Shown in pieces: positions 9,834 through 20,870 of a stretch of DNA of 64,000 nucleotides. Both the position numbers and the translations under genes were made by a program. A model generated the notes under the pieces. The model had not been told where the DNA came from. It worked only from the letters and a program-made list of their open reading frames with translations, and ran no database searches. Source of the DNA: Tannerellaceae bacterium (GTDB lineage: Bacteria; Bacteroidota; Bacteroidia; Bacteroidales; Tannerellaceae). Numbering within the stretch: position 1 is the first letter of the stretch; each line of letters opens with the position of its first letter. The stretch lies in contig JAISWO010000015.1 of the NCBI GenBank assembly GCA_031271045.1, forward strand, positions 1 through 64,000, in the 5' to 3' direction.

Positions 9834-10826
9834 ATGACACGACTTGTAACTCTCTACACCCTCCAGTGGGGTGACTTATCTCTGGAAACAATCTGCGCAA
9901 AGGCCCTTGGCTTTGGCTACGACGGGCTGGAACTCGGCCTTCCCAACCATGTAGACGTCCGGCAAACGGACGCCGCCTACTACCGCGGCATTACAGACCT
10001 TCTCGGCACGCACGGCCTGAAGGTCCGGACAATCTCCACACACCTGATTGGTCAGGCCGTCTGCGACCCGATCGACTTCCGGCATCGCTCGATCCTGCCC
10101 GATTACATCTGGGGCGACGGCGATCCCGAAGGAGTCCGCCAGCGGGCCTCCGAAGAACTGATTCGCACCGCCCATGCCGCTCGCGCGCTGGGCGTCGATA
10201 CGGTAGTAGGCTTCTGCGGAAGCCCCATCTGGCAGTACCTCTACTCTTTCCCGCCCGTTCCCGCATCGCTGATAGAGGACGGCTATGGCGAGTTTGCCCG
10301 CCGGTTCACTCCGATCTTAGACGAATACCAGCGTCTGGGCGTCCGTTTCGCCCTCGAAGTACATCCGACGGAGATTGCCTTCGACACCGTCACGGCCCGC
10401 CGCGCCCTCGAGGCCGTAGGCTCGCATCCGGCCTTCGGCTTCAACTACGATCCCAGCCATCTCGGTTACCAGGGCGTCGATTACGTCGACTTTCTCTACC
10501 AATTTCCCGACCGCATTTTCCATGTCCACATGAAGGATGTCTATTGGAGCGACGCCCCGAAGGCGGCCGGCGTCTTCGGCGGCTATGTCCCCTTCGGCGA
10601 TCCGCGGCGTTATTGGAATTTCCGCAGCCTGGGGCGTGGCAAGATTCGCTTTGAAGAGATCATCCGCGCCTTGAACGACATCGGCTATCAAGGCCCCTTG
10701 TCGGTCGAATGGGAAGACAGTGCGATGGATCGCGAGCACGGCGCCCGCGAGTCGTGCGCATATGTCCGTCGGATCGACTTCCAAGCCTCTGCCCACGCCT
10801 TTGATGCCGTCTTTGAAAGGAAGTAA
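9834..10826 (+). CDS. Sugar phosphate isomerase/epimerase (xylose-isomerase-like TIM barrel)
   Basis: LGFGYDGLELGLPNHVDV, GFCGSPIW, FALEVHPTEIAFD, FNYDPSHLGYQGVDY, HVHMKDVYW, PLSVEWEDS. Confidence 0.88.
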   Translation: MTRLVTLYTLQWGDLSLETICAKALGFGYDGLELGLPNHVDVRQTDAAYYRGITDLLGTHGLKVRTISTHLIGQAVCDPIDFRHRSILPDYIWGDGDPEGVRQRASEELIRTAHAARALGVDTVVGFCGSPIWQYLYSFPPVPASLIEDGYGEFARRFTPILDEYQRLGVRFALEVHPTEIAFDTVTARRALEAVGSHPAFGFNYDPSHLGYQGVDYVDFLYQFPDRIFHVHMKDVYWSDAPKAAGVFGGYVPFGDPRRYWNFRSLGRGKIRFEEIIRALNDIGYQGPLSVEWEDSAMDREHGARESCAYVRRIDFQASAHAFDAVFERK

Positions 10827-10894
10827 GCCTCTCCCCTACCCTGTTCCGGGAACAGCAAGCTTCCCTCCATACGTCTCCGGCATTTTCCTGTCAT

Positions 10895-10928
10895 AACCCC
10901 ATCAAGCCCGCTGCCTGATGGGGTTTTT
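10895..10928 (+). terminator. Rho-independent terminator
   Basis: AACCCCATCA-agcccgctgcc-TGATGGGGTTTTT. Confidence 0.85.
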
Positions 10929-10980
10929 CATAAGGATATACCGAAAGGCTTATAGAGCAAATTACCCTTCCGGAATTTGT

Positions 10981-11190
10981 GGCAAATAAGACATAATGCT
11001 ACGCTAACCTTGCCAATCTTGTGGCAAATAAGAAGAAATAATACGATAGCATTGCAAGTCTAATGGCAAATAAAACACATCTATACATAAGCCTTGCCAA
11101 TCTTATGGCAAATAAAGTGTCGTATTACCTTATATTTGCCACAAGATTGGCAAAGAATAAAAAAGTAAACGATAGATTTGCCGGATTATT
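10981..11190. repeat. 42-bp tandem array (about 4.5-5 units) with TTGCC...GGCAA dyads
   Basis: GGCAAATAA/GGCAAAGAATAA anchors at 10981, 11023, 11065, 11107, 11149, exactly 42 bp apart; units contain TTGCCAATCTTGTGGCAAATAA or its inverse TTTGCCACAAGATTGGCAAAG. Confidence 0.88.
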
Positions 11191-11219
11191 TGAAAAGAAA
11201 ACGTACCTTTGTGAGCAAT

Positions 11220-11924
11220 ATGAAAATTAATAAGTTTAACTACACTTACCTAAGGAACGAGACGCATGTTGAGTTTCACGCGACAATCAGTCTTCTGATC
11301 GAGAAAGTAACTGCCATTGCGCTGAATATCGTTGCCGAATACGCCGCGTATAAGGCTGCTTACGACCGGGAAACCGGACTGCTCGACCTGATCCGCACAA
11401 GCCGCTATACCCGCGAGATAAAAGAACAGGATCGAAAACGCAACGGCATCTATCGCGGATTCCTCCTCGCCGTTCGCTCGGCAATGGAACACTTCGACCC
11501 CGCCAAACGACAGGCCGCCAAGCATATCTACTTCGTCCTGCGCGCATACGGCAACATCTGCCGCAAGCCGCTCGACGCAAAAACAGCCGCCATCGACGAC
11601 CTCCTGCGCGAATTGAACGGCCACCCCGCCGTCGGGATCCTTGGCATTGGGGAATGGCTGACGGAATTGCAGGCCGTCAACCAACATTTCCGCAACTTGA
11701 TGGAAGCCCGTTACCACGAAACCTCCAGGCGCCCGACAGAGCAGATGAGAGCGACGCGCAAAGAAGTCGATAAACTCTATATGCAGATGATACGGCGCCT
11801 CGAAGCCCTGCTGATCGTCCAGGGAGACAGCGTCAGCGCCGGCTTTGTGAACGAATTAAACGTCGTTGTCGGCCGTTACAAAAACATCATCGCCCAGCAA
11901 GCCGGAGCCCGCCAGGCGAAATGA
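11220..11924 (+). CDS. DUF6261-like family protein
   Basis: MKINKFNYTYLRNETHVEFHATISLLIEKV... resembles the Bacteroidales DUF6261 family; TACCTTTG -7 box just upstream. Confidence 0.65.
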   Translation: MKINKFNYTYLRNETHVEFHATISLLIEKVTAIALNIVAEYAAYKAAYDRETGLLDLIRTSRYTREIKEQDRKRNGIYRGFLLAVRSAMEHFDPAKRQAAKHIYFVLRAYGNICRKPLDAKTAAIDDLLRELNGHPAVGILGIGEWLTELQAVNQHFRNLMEARYHETSRRPTEQMRATRKEVDKLYMQMIRRLEALLIVQGDSVSAGFVNELNVVVGRYKNIIAQQAGARQAK

Positions 11925-11926
11925 GA

Positions 11927-11958
11927 CAAAAAAGGCTGCGCCCCGTCCGGCACAGCCT
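11927..11958 (-). terminator. Rho-independent terminator of the DUF362 gene
   Basis: Minus strand AGGCTGTGCCGGACGGGGCGCAGCCTTTTTT. Confidence 0.75.
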
Positions 11959-11973
11959 CCGCATTTACGATTA

Positions 11974-12870
11974 CTATACGTAGCTCGATTCATCCCAGCC
12001 GAGCTTCACCAACTGGATCTTCGACGGGTCGGACGTCCCCAGGTGATAGCGCGTATCGGCCAGGGCAATGTGTTTTGCCGGAGGATTCAAGGGGCGATCT
12101 TCGCCGAAGTAATCCCTCCGTTTGCCCTCGATGATGCGCAATCCCACCGAATCGACCGCCACCGGATCGAAGCCAACGGCCAAGCCGCTGTATTTCCAGG
12201 TAAACTCCTCCGTAACGGTGTTCGCCGCCAGATGATGGAACTGGGGAGCGAGGAGGGCCAGGATATGCAGGCGGGTTTTCCCCTTTACCGCAGGCAGTTC
12301 CTGCAAGGTTGCCAGCGGAGCGCAGGAGTCATCATGATAGTCCGAAGGCTTTTCGGCAAACATGATGTAGTTCTTCAGCAGTGAACCGACGCCCGACCAG
12401 GCATGCGTCCGCATCGGACGGACATTGATCAGGGCCGTTGCACGCCGGAAGACAGGATTCGTTTTCACACCCCGGTCGTCGACGCTTACGTTCTCCTCGC
12501 CGACACCTGTGGCCAGGACGCGGGCCTTGATCAGTGCGTTCAATTCCGGCGGGGTCGGAAAGGAGTTCCACTCGTTCGTCTTGATACCCACAATGTCATT
12601 AGGGTGGATAATCGACGCCCAGGCAGCCTTGGCATCAGCCTGCCCGGTCAGCGTACGGACGGCCTCGTCCAACATGGCGGCACAGACCTCCGGGTCGGGC
12701 GAGGCGCCGTTAGCAAACAACTTTTGGTTGCGTATCAATACGACCTTGCTGGTCGCATCTTTCTGCTGGGCCCATGCCGTAACCGGGCGGCTCAGCAAGA
12801 GCGAACTGCCGACCGCCAGGGCAGCCGTCCGCTTCAGTAACTCACGACGGGTAATTGATTCCATAAACAT
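11974..12870 (-). CDS. DUF362-domain protein, Tat-type signal
   Basis: MFMESITRRELLKRTAALAVGSSLLLSRPVTAWA (RR motif); DIVGIKTNEW...VDDRGVKTNPVFRRATALINVRPMRTHAWSGVG. Confidence 0.75.
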   Translation of the reverse strand: MFMESITRRELLKRTAALAVGSSLLLSRPVTAWAQQKDATSKVVLIRNQKLFANGASPDPEVCAAMLDEAVRTLTGQADAKAAWASIIHPNDIVGIKTNEWNSFPTPPELNALIKARVLATGVGEENVSVDDRGVKTNPVFRRATALINVRPMRTHAWSGVGSLLKNYIMFAEKPSDYHDDSCAPLATLQELPAVKGKTRLHILALLAPQFHHLAANTVTEEFTWKYSGLAVGFDPVAVDSVGLRIIEGKRRDYFGEDRPLNPPAKHIALADTRYHLGTSDPSKIQLVKLGWDESSYV

Positions 12871-12882
12871 CAGATGTTTTAA

Positions 12883-13767
12883 TTACTTATAAATAGATTG
12901 ATAAAGATTCTCGACTTGCTCTCTGGTCTGACCGTTGAAGATCGCCGCCAGCTTGTTGCCCTGTACCCCAAGGGTAAACCAACTGCCGTCTTCGAGGCGG
13001 ATGGATGCAGTGTCGGCCGACAGTTCGGGCGCAAGCCCTTTGCGCATCTCTTCGCCTGCCTTCAGGGCCTCTTCCGGGTTAGGATACTGCACCAACAGGA
13101 GGTAGCAACGCGCATCCGCCTCGCCGTATTTAGCCAACAGCGCATCCGTCTGGTCGCTGATACCGGCAATGTTGTAATCAGCAATAAACAAATAGGCATT
13201 GAGCCAGATGTAATGGTGGAAATAAAGGTATCCACCGGGCACCAGGCCTTCCTTGGGGAGTTCGGCAACAAGGGCCGGAATCTCGCCTTCACCGGGGATA
13301 GCTTCCTCCGCCAATGCCGCCAGATGCAGGAGGGCATCCCGGCTTTCCGGCGTCGCTTTCTGGGCGGTAATGATCACAAAATAGCGGTCTTTCCAGAACA
13401 AGATAAAGTCATCATAACGTTGCGACCCCTGTCCGTAGTCGTATTCCTCGCGGTCTCGACTTTGGGTATAGACTCCAAAAGCATTTTTCGACGAGGTCAT
13501 CTCGTAGATCTCGACCGTCACCTGGGGCAGACCGTCGCCATTGTATTTGCATCCCGTCATCCCCTTAAGTCCGTAAGAGAGATAGAGCTCTGCCCCTCCA
13601 TTGATATAATCATACAAGGCCTCTCCTTCGAAGTCAAGCCATTGATCAGCCCGGTAGGACTGGTATTGTTCCGGAAAGTATTTCATCAGATTTATTTTTT
13701 GAGCATGAATAAACGCCAATGGCCCGGAGCCACAGAGTAAAAAGAAAAACAGATAAACATTCCGCAT
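12883..13767 (-). CDS. DUF6599-like secreted protein
   Basis: Signal peptide MRNVYLFFFLLCGSGPLAFIHAQ; EGEALYDYINGGAELYLSYGLKGM. Confidence 0.65.
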   Translation of the reverse strand: MRNVYLFFFLLCGSGPLAFIHAQKINLMKYFPEQYQSYRADQWLDFEGEALYDYINGGAELYLSYGLKGMTGCKYNGDGLPQVTVEIYEMTSSKNAFGVYTQSRDREEYDYGQGSQRYDDFILFWKDRYFVIITAQKATPESRDALLHLAALAEEAIPGEGEIPALVAELPKEGLVPGGYLYFHHYIWLNAYLFIADYNIAGISDQTDALLAKYGEADARCYLLLVQYPNPEEALKAGEEMRKGLAPELSADTASIRLEDGSWFTLGVQGNKLAAIFNGQTREQVENLYQSIYK

Positions 13768-13866
13768 GGTATTACTATAAGGGTTTTACTACTAACTTGA
13801 ACGCAAATATAAAACATTTCTGTTATTTTTGTTGTTTATTTACTACAAACCGTAAAAAAGAACACT

Positions 13867-14325
13867 ATGACATTAAAAAAAGGCGATCCAATCCCTGAAA
13901 TATTAGGGGTAAATCAAAACGGAAAAGAGATTAAGGCAAGTGACTTCAAGGGTAAAAAGCTAGTTTTATACTTCTATCCCAAAGACAACACATCCGGATG
14001 TACGGCCGAAGCCTGCAGCTTCCGAGATAACTATGCCAGCTTGCGGGAAGCAGGCTACGAAGTCGTCGGCATCAGCGTAGACAATGCAACATCTCATCAG
14101 GAATTCATTGAGAAGCAGCAACTGCCCTTCGATCTGATTGCCGACACCGGACAGTCGCTCGTTATGACATTCGGCGTATGGGGCGAGAAAAGCATGTATG
14201 GAAGGAAGTATATGGGCATCTTCCGCACCACCTTCCTTATCAATGAAGAAGGTATCATCGAACACATCTTCCTTCCCCAAGAAATCAAAACCGGCACCCA
14301 TGCCGAACAAATCCTGTCCCTATAA
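13867..14325 (+). CDS. bcp: Thioredoxin-dependent thiol peroxidase (peroxiredoxin, BCP)
   Basis: LYFYPKDNTSGCTAEACSFRDNYASLREAGYEVVGIS. Confidence 0.95.
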   Translation: MTLKKGDPIPEILGVNQNGKEIKASDFKGKKLVLYFYPKDNTSGCTAEACSFRDNYASLREAGYEVVGISVDNATSHQEFIEKQQLPFDLIADTGQSLVMTFGVWGEKSMYGRKYMGIFRTTFLINEEGIIEHIFLPQEIKTGTHAEQILSL

Positions 14326-14331
14326 ACAAAA

Positions 14332-14361
14332 AGAGGCGCCCCATAACAATGGGACGCCTCT
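14332..14361. terminator. Bidirectional terminator hairpin between bcp and pckA
   Basis: AGAGGCGCCCCATAACAATGGGACGCCTCT. Confidence 0.75.
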
Positions 14362-14384
14362 CTGATCAGTTCTCTTGTCAGTTA

Positions 14385-15974
14385 TTACAACTGCGGACCG
14401 GCGGCAATCAAGGCCTTAGCGTCTTCGTTATCGCAATACTGTTCAAAGTTTTTGATATACTTAGCGCCCAAAGATTTGGCTTTGGTTTCCCATTCAGCCA
14501 CGTTGGCATAGGTGGTACGCGGGTCGAGTATATCGGAAACGCCGGGCAGCGCCTTGGGAATCGTCAGATTCAGCACCGGGACATGCACCCTTTCGGCCTT
14601 TTCGATGGATCCGTCGATGATGGCGTCGATAATGGCGCGGGTATCTTTCAGCGAAATACGCTTGCCTGTCCCGTTCCAGCCGGTATTGACTAAATAAGCC
14701 TTTGCTCCGTGTTCCTTCATCTTCCCTCCCAGCGTCTTGGCATACATAGTAGGATGCAAGGTAAGGAAAGCTTCGCCAAAAGCAGGCGAGAAGGAAGGCA
14801 GCGGTTCGGTGATTCCCCGTTCCGTTCCGGCCAGTTTGGACGTATAGCCGCAAAGGAAGTGATACTGCGCCTGAGCGTCATCAAGGATAGATACCGGAGG
14901 CAATACGCCGAAGGCATCTGCCGAGAGATAGACAATCTTGCTGGCATGACCGGCTTTCGAAGGCAGCACAATCTTATTGATGTTATAGATCGGATAAGAA
15001 ACACGCGTATTTTCCGTGATAGAGCCATCGGCATAATCCGGCGTCCCGTCGTCTTTCACTACGACGTTTTCCAGCAGGGCGTCCCGTTTGATAGCACGCC
15101 AGATATCCGGTTCGTTCTCTTCGCTGAGGTTGATTACCTTCGCATAGCATCCCCCTTCGTAGTTGAACACACCGTTATTATCCCATCCATGTTCGTCGTC
15201 GCCGATAAGGAAGCGTTTAGGATCTGCTGAAAGGGTCGTCTTGCCTGTTCCGGAAAGTCCGAAGAAGATAGCCACATCGCCCTTGTCGCCCACATTGGCC
15301 GAACAGTGCATAGATGCCATTCCTTTAAGCGGCAGGTAATAGTTCATCATTGAGAACATCCCCTTCTTCATTTCTCCGCCGTACCATGTACCGCCGATGA
15401 TCTGCTGTTTTTCCGTCAGGTTGAAGAGTACGAATACTTCCGAATTGAGTTTTTGTTCTTTCCAGTTCGGGTTTGTCACCTTAGAGGAGTTGAACACGGT
15501 GAAATCCGGTTCTCCATAATGTTCGAGTTCATACAACGAGGGACGGATAAACATATTCGTTACGAAAGGAGCCTGCCAGGCCACTTCCACAATGAACCGC
15601 ACTTTCATGCGCGTATCAACATTGGTGCCGCAGAACGTATCCACAACGTAAAGTTTCTTAGCAGAGTTCAGTTGTTTCAGAGACAGGGCCTTCAAATCGT
15701 CCCACACCTCGGTGGTAACCGGCTTGTTGATATTCCCATCCCACCAGATCGTATTTTCCGTAACAGCATCTTTCACAATGTAACGGTCTTTGGGGGAACG
15801 TCCTGTAAAAACACCTGTTTTTACCGACACAGCGCCTGTTGTAGTAAGCTCGCCTTTTTCAAATCCCTGGTTTGCGGGATCCATTTCAGCTTGAAAAAGC
15901 TGTTCGTAAGTAGGATTATGCACCACTTCAATGTTGCCATTAATTCCATACTTACTCAAATCTAAATTTGCCAT
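14385..15974 (-). CDS. pckA: Phosphoenolpyruvate carboxykinase (ATP)
   Basis: [43 protein letters not shown]; start at [14 protein letters not shown]. Confidence 0.97.
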   Translation of the reverse strand: MANLDLSKYGINGNIEVVHNPTYEQLFQAEMDPANQGFEKGELTTTGAVSVKTGVFTGRSPKDRYIVKDAVTENTIWWDGNINKPVTTEVWDDLKALSLKQLNSAKKLYVVDTFCGTNVDTRMKVRFIVEVAWQAPFVTNMFIRPSLYELEHYGEPDFTVFNSSKVTNPNWKEQKLNSEVFVLFNLTEKQQIIGGTWYGGEMKKGMFSMMNYYLPLKGMASMHCSANVGDKGDVAIFFGLSGTGKTTLSADPKRFLIGDDEHGWDNNGVFNYEGGCYAKVINLSEENEPDIWRAIKRDALLENVVVKDDGTPDYADGSITENTRVSYPIYNINKIVLPSKAGHASKIVYLSADAFGVLPPVSILDDAQAQYHFLCGYTSKLAGTERGITEPLPSFSPAFGEAFLTLHPTMYAKTLGGKMKEHGAKAYLVNTGWNGTGKRISLKDTRAIIDAIIDGSIEKAERVHVPVLNLTIPKALPGVSDILDPRTTYANVAEWETKAKSLGAKYIKNFEQYCDNEDAKALIAAGPQL

Positions 15975-16147
15975 TTTAATCTCCAATAATTAATAATGAT
16001 TGATTTATAATAATTCACTAACACTCTTGAGTATCCTTTCTTTGTTTAAGGATTGCCTTTGTAAAATGCGCCACAAAAGTAGTACTTATTTTTGTTATTC
16101 GCCTTTCATTAAAGAAATCTTTCATTAAACAGCCCCCTGCTTGTATT

Positions 16148-17668
16148 CTAATTCTTCTTCATTGTGTAATCCGTCACACCCAAAGACTGGTAGGCTTGCA
16201 ACAAGGCTTTGTCATCATCAGATATCACAAGCAGTTTGTCTTTTTCCTTCAGAATAGTATTACCTTTCGGTATAAAATAATGATTGTCGCGCATGACCAT
16301 AACGACTAAGGTATGATCGGGCAGCGTAAAATCCATCAGCTTATTGCCATGTATCAAGACCTCCGGAGTAAGATCAATCTCGCTCATCGCACTTTTGATG
16401 CCATCGGGCAGTTCAATGCCAAAGACGTCTTTACGTTCAGGCTTTTCTACCAGTTTCAACCAGTTGGCTACCGAAACCACCGTTGTCCCCTGTATAAGCA
16501 AAGACAGAATGGTAATGAAAAACACGACATTGAAAATAAGTTCCGCATGTGTCAGGTTCGCCGTCAGCGGATAAAGAGCAAAGATAATAGGAACTGCTCC
16601 ACGCAAGCCTACCCACGAGATATAGAGTTTACCCTTAAATGAGAACTTTCGGAATGGAATCAAACTGATAAACACACTGAGCGGACGGGCAACAAGGATA
16701 ATAAAAACACCGATACTTACGGCAAGACCTGCTACCGGCAACAATTCATGGGGGTTCACCAGCAGGCCCAGCATAAGGAACATCACGATTTGAAACAACC
16801 ACGTAAACCCGTCGAAAAACATACCCGTTCGCTTTTTATGAACGATTTTCGAATTTCCAACTATCAGTCCGGCCACATAAACGGCCAGGTAGCCATTTCC
16901 TTTACAAAGTGTCGTTGCCGCAAAAATAAAGATGGCGCCTGCCAGTAAAAGAATTGGGTAATAAGACTCGTTATGAAGATGGATCTTATTAATCAGCGAC
17001 ACCAGCATTTTCCCCAGCAGATAGCCGGCAAGAATGCCCACCGACAACCCGATAGCCAACGATAGGATAGCATGAGTAACGCTCATATTCCCCTCCTGTA
17101 TATACACAATGAGCATAATGGTAAGCATATAAGCCATCGGATCGTTGCTCCCGCTCTCCAGTTCGAGCGCCGAATGAAGACGCTCCTTCAGATGGACCTT
17201 CCTGCCACGCAGAATGGCAAAGACAGATGCCGAATCGGTAGATGACATTACCGCCGTAAGCAAGAACGCTTCGGCAAAGCTCAGGATTTCTTTCCCTGTC
17301 ACCCAATAAAAAAGATAATACGTGAAAACACCTCCCAGAATGGCCGTAAGCAAAACGCCCAGTGTCGCAAGAATAAGCCCTTGCGCCATGACAGGACGTA
17401 CCTCGGAAAACTTCGTATCCATCCCCCCGGAAAATAGGATAATCGTGAGCGCCAGCATACCAATAAACTGTGCGATATCTGGATTACTGAATTGTATTCC
17501 CAGGCCATCACTGCCAAACAGCATGCCGACCCCCAGGAAGATAAGCAACGAAGGTAAGCCGAAACGAAAACCGGCCTTACCTGCAAATATGCTAAAAAAA
17601 AGGATCACAGAGGCAATTAGCAACACGACCTCCGAATGTTGAATCAATACATGCAGACTCTCTACCAT
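16148..17668 (-). CDS. Potassium/proton antiporter (CPA1 family, TrkA_C domain)
   Basis: Multi-TM CPA; AVMSSTDSASVFAILRGRKVHLKERLHSALELESGSNDPMAYMLT; C-terminal TrkA_C. Confidence 0.9.
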   Translation of the reverse strand: MVESLHVLIQHSEVVLLIASVILFFSIFAGKAGFRFGLPSLLIFLGVGMLFGSDGLGIQFSNPDIAQFIGMLALTIILFSGGMDTKFSEVRPVMAQGLILATLGVLLTAILGGVFTYYLFYWVTGKEILSFAEAFLLTAVMSSTDSASVFAILRGRKVHLKERLHSALELESGSNDPMAYMLTIMLIVYIQEGNMSVTHAILSLAIGLSVGILAGYLLGKMLVSLINKIHLHNESYYPILLLAGAIFIFAATTLCKGNGYLAVYVAGLIVGNSKIVHKKRTGMFFDGFTWLFQIVMFLMLGLLVNPHELLPVAGLAVSIGVFIILVARPLSVFISLIPFRKFSFKGKLYISWVGLRGAVPIIFALYPLTANLTHAELIFNVVFFITILSLLIQGTTVVSVANWLKLVEKPERKDVFGIELPDGIKSAMSEIDLTPEVLIHGNKLMDFTLPDHTLVVMVMRDNHYFIPKGNTILKEKDKLLVISDDDKALLQAYQSLGVTDYTMKKN

Positions 17669-17675
17669 AAAGCGT

Positions 17676-18458
17676 TTATAATGTTATTGTATTCGTTTTT
17701 ACCATTTCTTTCAGTTGTTCCATGAATCCATAATCGGTCACATCTATCTTACAGGGAACCAAAGAGGCGTATCCGTTATCAAGCGCCAGTATATCATTTT
17801 CAGGGAGATCCGGCACAATGTTATACAGCGAACCGGTAAGCCAATATACAGGCTCTTTATCTGCATTTTCCGAACGCATATATTCATTGATAAAACGCCC
17901 TTCCGCCTGACAGCATACCTGCATTCCTCTTACCTGCCGGATGTTGGGCACGTTTAAGTTAAGGTAAGTACCCTTGGGAAGGCCGTCTTTCAGCACACTG
18001 ACCGCTAACCTGTGCCCCAGAAGGCAACAAGCATCAAAGGTGGAATCTTCCGTATAATCAGTTAGGGAAACACCTATGGAAGGAATACCTTGAATACATC
18101 CTTCGATTGCAGCGCCCAATGTCCCGGAATAATGCACGCATATCGACATATTCCCTCCATGGTTGATCCCCGACATCAGCAAGTCGGGTTTTCTGCCCAA
18201 TATATCATTCACAGCCAGTTTCACACAATCAACCGGCGTACCGGTACACATATAAACAGTAAGTCCGTTTTTCCTTTCCAGTAGTGAATACGTAAGCGGG
18301 ACCCGTGAAGTTATCGCACCCGACATTCCCGATCGAGGCCCATCGGGTGCAAAGATCACCAACTCTCCCAGGTTTTCTAAACAGGCAGCTAATTCATGTA
18401 TCCCTCTGGCATTTACGCCATCATCATTCGTAACCAAAATAAGTGGTTTACCCTTCAT
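17676..18458 (-). CDS. surE: 5'/3'-nucleotidase SurE
   Basis: [24 protein letters not shown]..., [25 protein letters not shown]. Confidence 0.95.
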   Translation of the reverse strand: MKGKPLILVTNDDGVNARGIHELAACLENLGELVIFAPDGPRSGMSGAITSRVPLTYSLLERKNGLTVYMCTGTPVDCVKLAVNDILGRKPDLLMSGINHGGNMSICVHYSGTLGAAIEGCIQGIPSIGVSLTDYTEDSTFDACCLLGHRLAVSVLKDGLPKGTYLNLNVPNIRQVRGMQVCCQAEGRFINEYMRSENADKEPVYWLTGSLYNIVPDLPENDILALDNGYASLVPCKIDVTDYGFMEQLKEMVKTNTITL

Positions 18459-18541
18459 CATACGTTCATTTATAATTTGAATGGGTAAAGATAGCAAGGA
18501 TTTTGGACTTTCTTGCTAAAAAATCTTTTCCGACCGGAAAA

Positions 18542-19537
18542 CTACAAGGAAAAAGGCCGGAAACCGATGATTTCGCGCACCTCTCGGATGGTTTGGGCAG
18601 CACTTTCTGTGGCTTTCTCTGCGCCCAGGCGAGCTATCTTATCCAGATAAGACGTATCAGCTTCTATCTCCAGTATTCGTTCACGGATGGGGGCACAGAA
18701 AGATAAAATGTCTTCTGCCAGTTGTTTTTTCAAATCACCATACCGGATCTCACATGTATTGTATTTTTCGTTAAAATAATCATACGTATCCTGGGCAGAA
18801 ACAATTTCCATCATAATAAAGAGGTTAGCAATAGGCTCGGGCTTCTCGCTGTAGGGGGTGGTAGGGCCTGAGTCGGTTACCGCTTTCATCACTTTCTTCC
18901 GGATAGTCTTTTCGTCATCTGCCAGATAGATCGCATTCCCTTCGCTTTTGCCCATTTTGCCGGAGCCATCCAGTCCTGGTACTTTCAGTGCTTTATCTGA
19001 AAAATGGAAAGACTCCGGTTCATAAAAATAATCCACATTATATATTGTATTAAAACGCCTGGCAAATTTACGCGCCATCTCCATGTTCTGTTCTTGATCT
19101 TTACCTACAGGCACTTTGTTGGCTTTATGAATAAGAATATCCGCCGCCATCAGAGAGGGATAGGTCAAAAGTCCAGCATTAATATTATCTGGTTGTTTAC
19201 GCACTTTTTCTTTAAAGGAAGTCACCCGTTCCAATTCACCCAGATAAGCATTCATATTGAGATAAAGATAGAGTTCGAGTACTTCTTTCACATCACTTTG
19301 CACGTAGATAGTCGCCTTTTCGGGATCGATTCCACAAGCCAAATATTCTGCCAGGATGGTTTTGACACTTTGGCTGATATTTCCCGGACGCGGATGAGTA
19401 GTAAGCGAATGCCAGTCGGCAATGAAAAAGAAGCACTTATATGCATCTTGCAAATTCACAAAACTCCGTACTGCACCAAAATAATTTCCTAAATGCAAAT
19501 GACCTGTAGGCCGGATTCCGCTTAATACTGTTTCCAT
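18542..19537 (-). CDS. trpS: Tryptophanyl-tRNA synthetase
   Basis: METVLSGIRPTGHLHLGNYFGAV..., DGSGKMGKSEGNAIYL. Confidence 0.97.
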   Translation of the reverse strand: METVLSGIRPTGHLHLGNYFGAVRSFVNLQDAYKCFFFIADWHSLTTHPRPGNISQSVKTILAEYLACGIDPEKATIYVQSDVKEVLELYLYLNMNAYLGELERVTSFKEKVRKQPDNINAGLLTYPSLMAADILIHKANKVPVGKDQEQNMEMARKFARRFNTIYNVDYFYEPESFHFSDKALKVPGLDGSGKMGKSEGNAIYLADDEKTIRKKVMKAVTDSGPTTPYSEKPEPIANLFIMMEIVSAQDTYDYFNEKYNTCEIRYGDLKKQLAEDILSFCAPIRERILEIEADTSYLDKIARLGAEKATESAAQTIREVREIIGFRPFSL

Positions 19538-19677
19538 ATTGTTCTGATATTTATTTCCGCGCAAAGTTATATTTCTAATTCGCTCCCTATCTTCATACAC
19601 ATAAAAAAACTTATCATGAAAAACAATGCTACTTCATGACAAACTTATAAACCGTAAACAGTCCGGAACGAAAATAA

Positions 19678-19702
19678 GGATTCTATTAATAAAATAGAAC
19701 CC
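19678..19702 (-). terminator. Terminator downstream of rpsT
   Basis: Minus strand GGTTCTATTTTATTAATAGAATCC followed by T-rich sequence. Confidence 0.6.
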
Positions 19703-19728
19703 TCCAATGAGAGAGAATTTAGACTTAC

Positions 19729-19983
19729 TTAGGCAAGTGCATTGACATGCTTAGCTAATTTGGACTTCAAATTAGCGGCTTTGTTCTTATGGATAATATT
19801 CCGCTTTGCTAACTTATCCAATAAAGAACACACTTTTGGATACAAAGTCTGCGCTTCGCTCTTTTCTCCAGTTGCACGCAGATTCTTTACGGCATTTCTT
19901 GCCGTTTTTGCATAATATCTATTGTGCAGACGCTTTACATTAGTCTGTCGGATTCTTTTAAGCGCTGATTTATGATTTGCCAT
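19729..19983 (-). CDS. rpsT: 30S ribosomal protein S20
   Basis: [36 protein letters not shown]. Confidence 0.97.
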   Translation of the reverse strand: MANHKSALKRIRQTNVKRLHNRYYAKTARNAVKNLRATGEKSEAQTLYPKVCSLLDKLAKRNIIHKNKAANLKSKLAKHVNALA

Positions 19984-20012
19984 CTTTAGCTATCTTTTTT
20001 AATTAAAATTCG

Positions 20013-20084
20013 TAGCCCATAGGGGAATCGAACCCCTCTTTCAAGAATGAAAATCTTGCGTCCTAACCGATAGACGAATGGGCC
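20013..20084 (-). tRNA. tRNA-Glu (UUC)
   Basis: Minus strand GGCCCATTCGTCTATCGGTTAGGACGCAAGATTTTCATTCTTGAAAGAGGGGTTCGATTCCCCTATGGGCTA; cloverleaf with anticodon loop TTTTCAT (UUC); CCA not encoded. Confidence 0.95.
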
Positions 20085-20240
20085 AACAATAAGTCAAAAA
20101 CACTCACTTTTGACGTTGTGAAAAAACTTTTCTCAAACGCGAGTGCAAAGATAAATCATTTCTGGAAACCACCAAAACTTTTTCAGAAAAAAACGAACAT
20201 CCTTACCTAAATTCTTCTTGACTGAAACAATCCAGGCGCC

Positions 20241-20870
20241 TTAACGTCGTGTAGTTCTTTTAAGTTCTCCCATTTCAATCGCTTTTTTCACTAATTCGGT
20301 AGGGTTGTTTGCATCAATCTTTTGATTGAGGCTTTTATGGTAGCTTTTAATAGTCTGGATACTCAGCCCAAGGCGGTCGGCTATCTCCTGATTGGTGTAT
20401 CCATCCGCTATGCCTTCGAGGACTTGCCGCTCACGCATAGTAAGCCAGACAGGCCGTTCTTCTATTTTTCTTACTCTCTTTTCGATTTCGAAACTCACAA
20501 ATGCCTGACCGCCCATTACCGTTTCAAGCCCCATGATCAACTCTTCTGCCAGATCGGCTTTCAACAGATAACCGGCAGCGCCGTTGAGCATTGCACGCCG
20601 AATGGCTGAATATTCTTCATGTGAAGTAAGTATCACCACCTTAAGGGTGGGATAGCGGGACAATATTTCGGCACAAAAATCAATCCCGTCGCCGTCGGGC
20701 AATTCCAAGTCAAGCAACAGAACATCAGGCTGTCCAAAAGCCAAAGCCTTCCTACATTCGGCAAGCGAGTAGGAAACACCCGACACCATGGCTATATCCG
20801 ATTCTTTAATCAGAAGAGAGATTCCTCCTACTACCAGTTTATGATCATCTGTAATGTGCACACGTATCAC
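20241..20870 (-). CDS. LuxR/NarL-family response regulator
   Basis: MIRVHITDDHKLVVGGISLLI..., LLDLELPDGDGIDF, LTSHEEYSAIRRAMLNGAAGYLLK; HTH LTMRERQVLEGIADGYTNQEIADRLGLSIQTIKSYHKSLNQKI. GTG start. Confidence 0.93.
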   Translation of the reverse strand: MIRVHITDDHKLVVGGISLLIKESDIAMVSGVSYSLAECRKALAFGQPDVLLLDLELPDGDGIDFCAEILSRYPTLKVVILTSHEEYSAIRRAMLNGAAGYLLKADLAEELIMGLETVMGGQAFVSFEIEKRVRKIEERPVWLTMRERQVLEGIADGYTNQEIADRLGLSIQTIKSYHKSLNQKIDANNPTELVKKAIEMGELKRTTRR

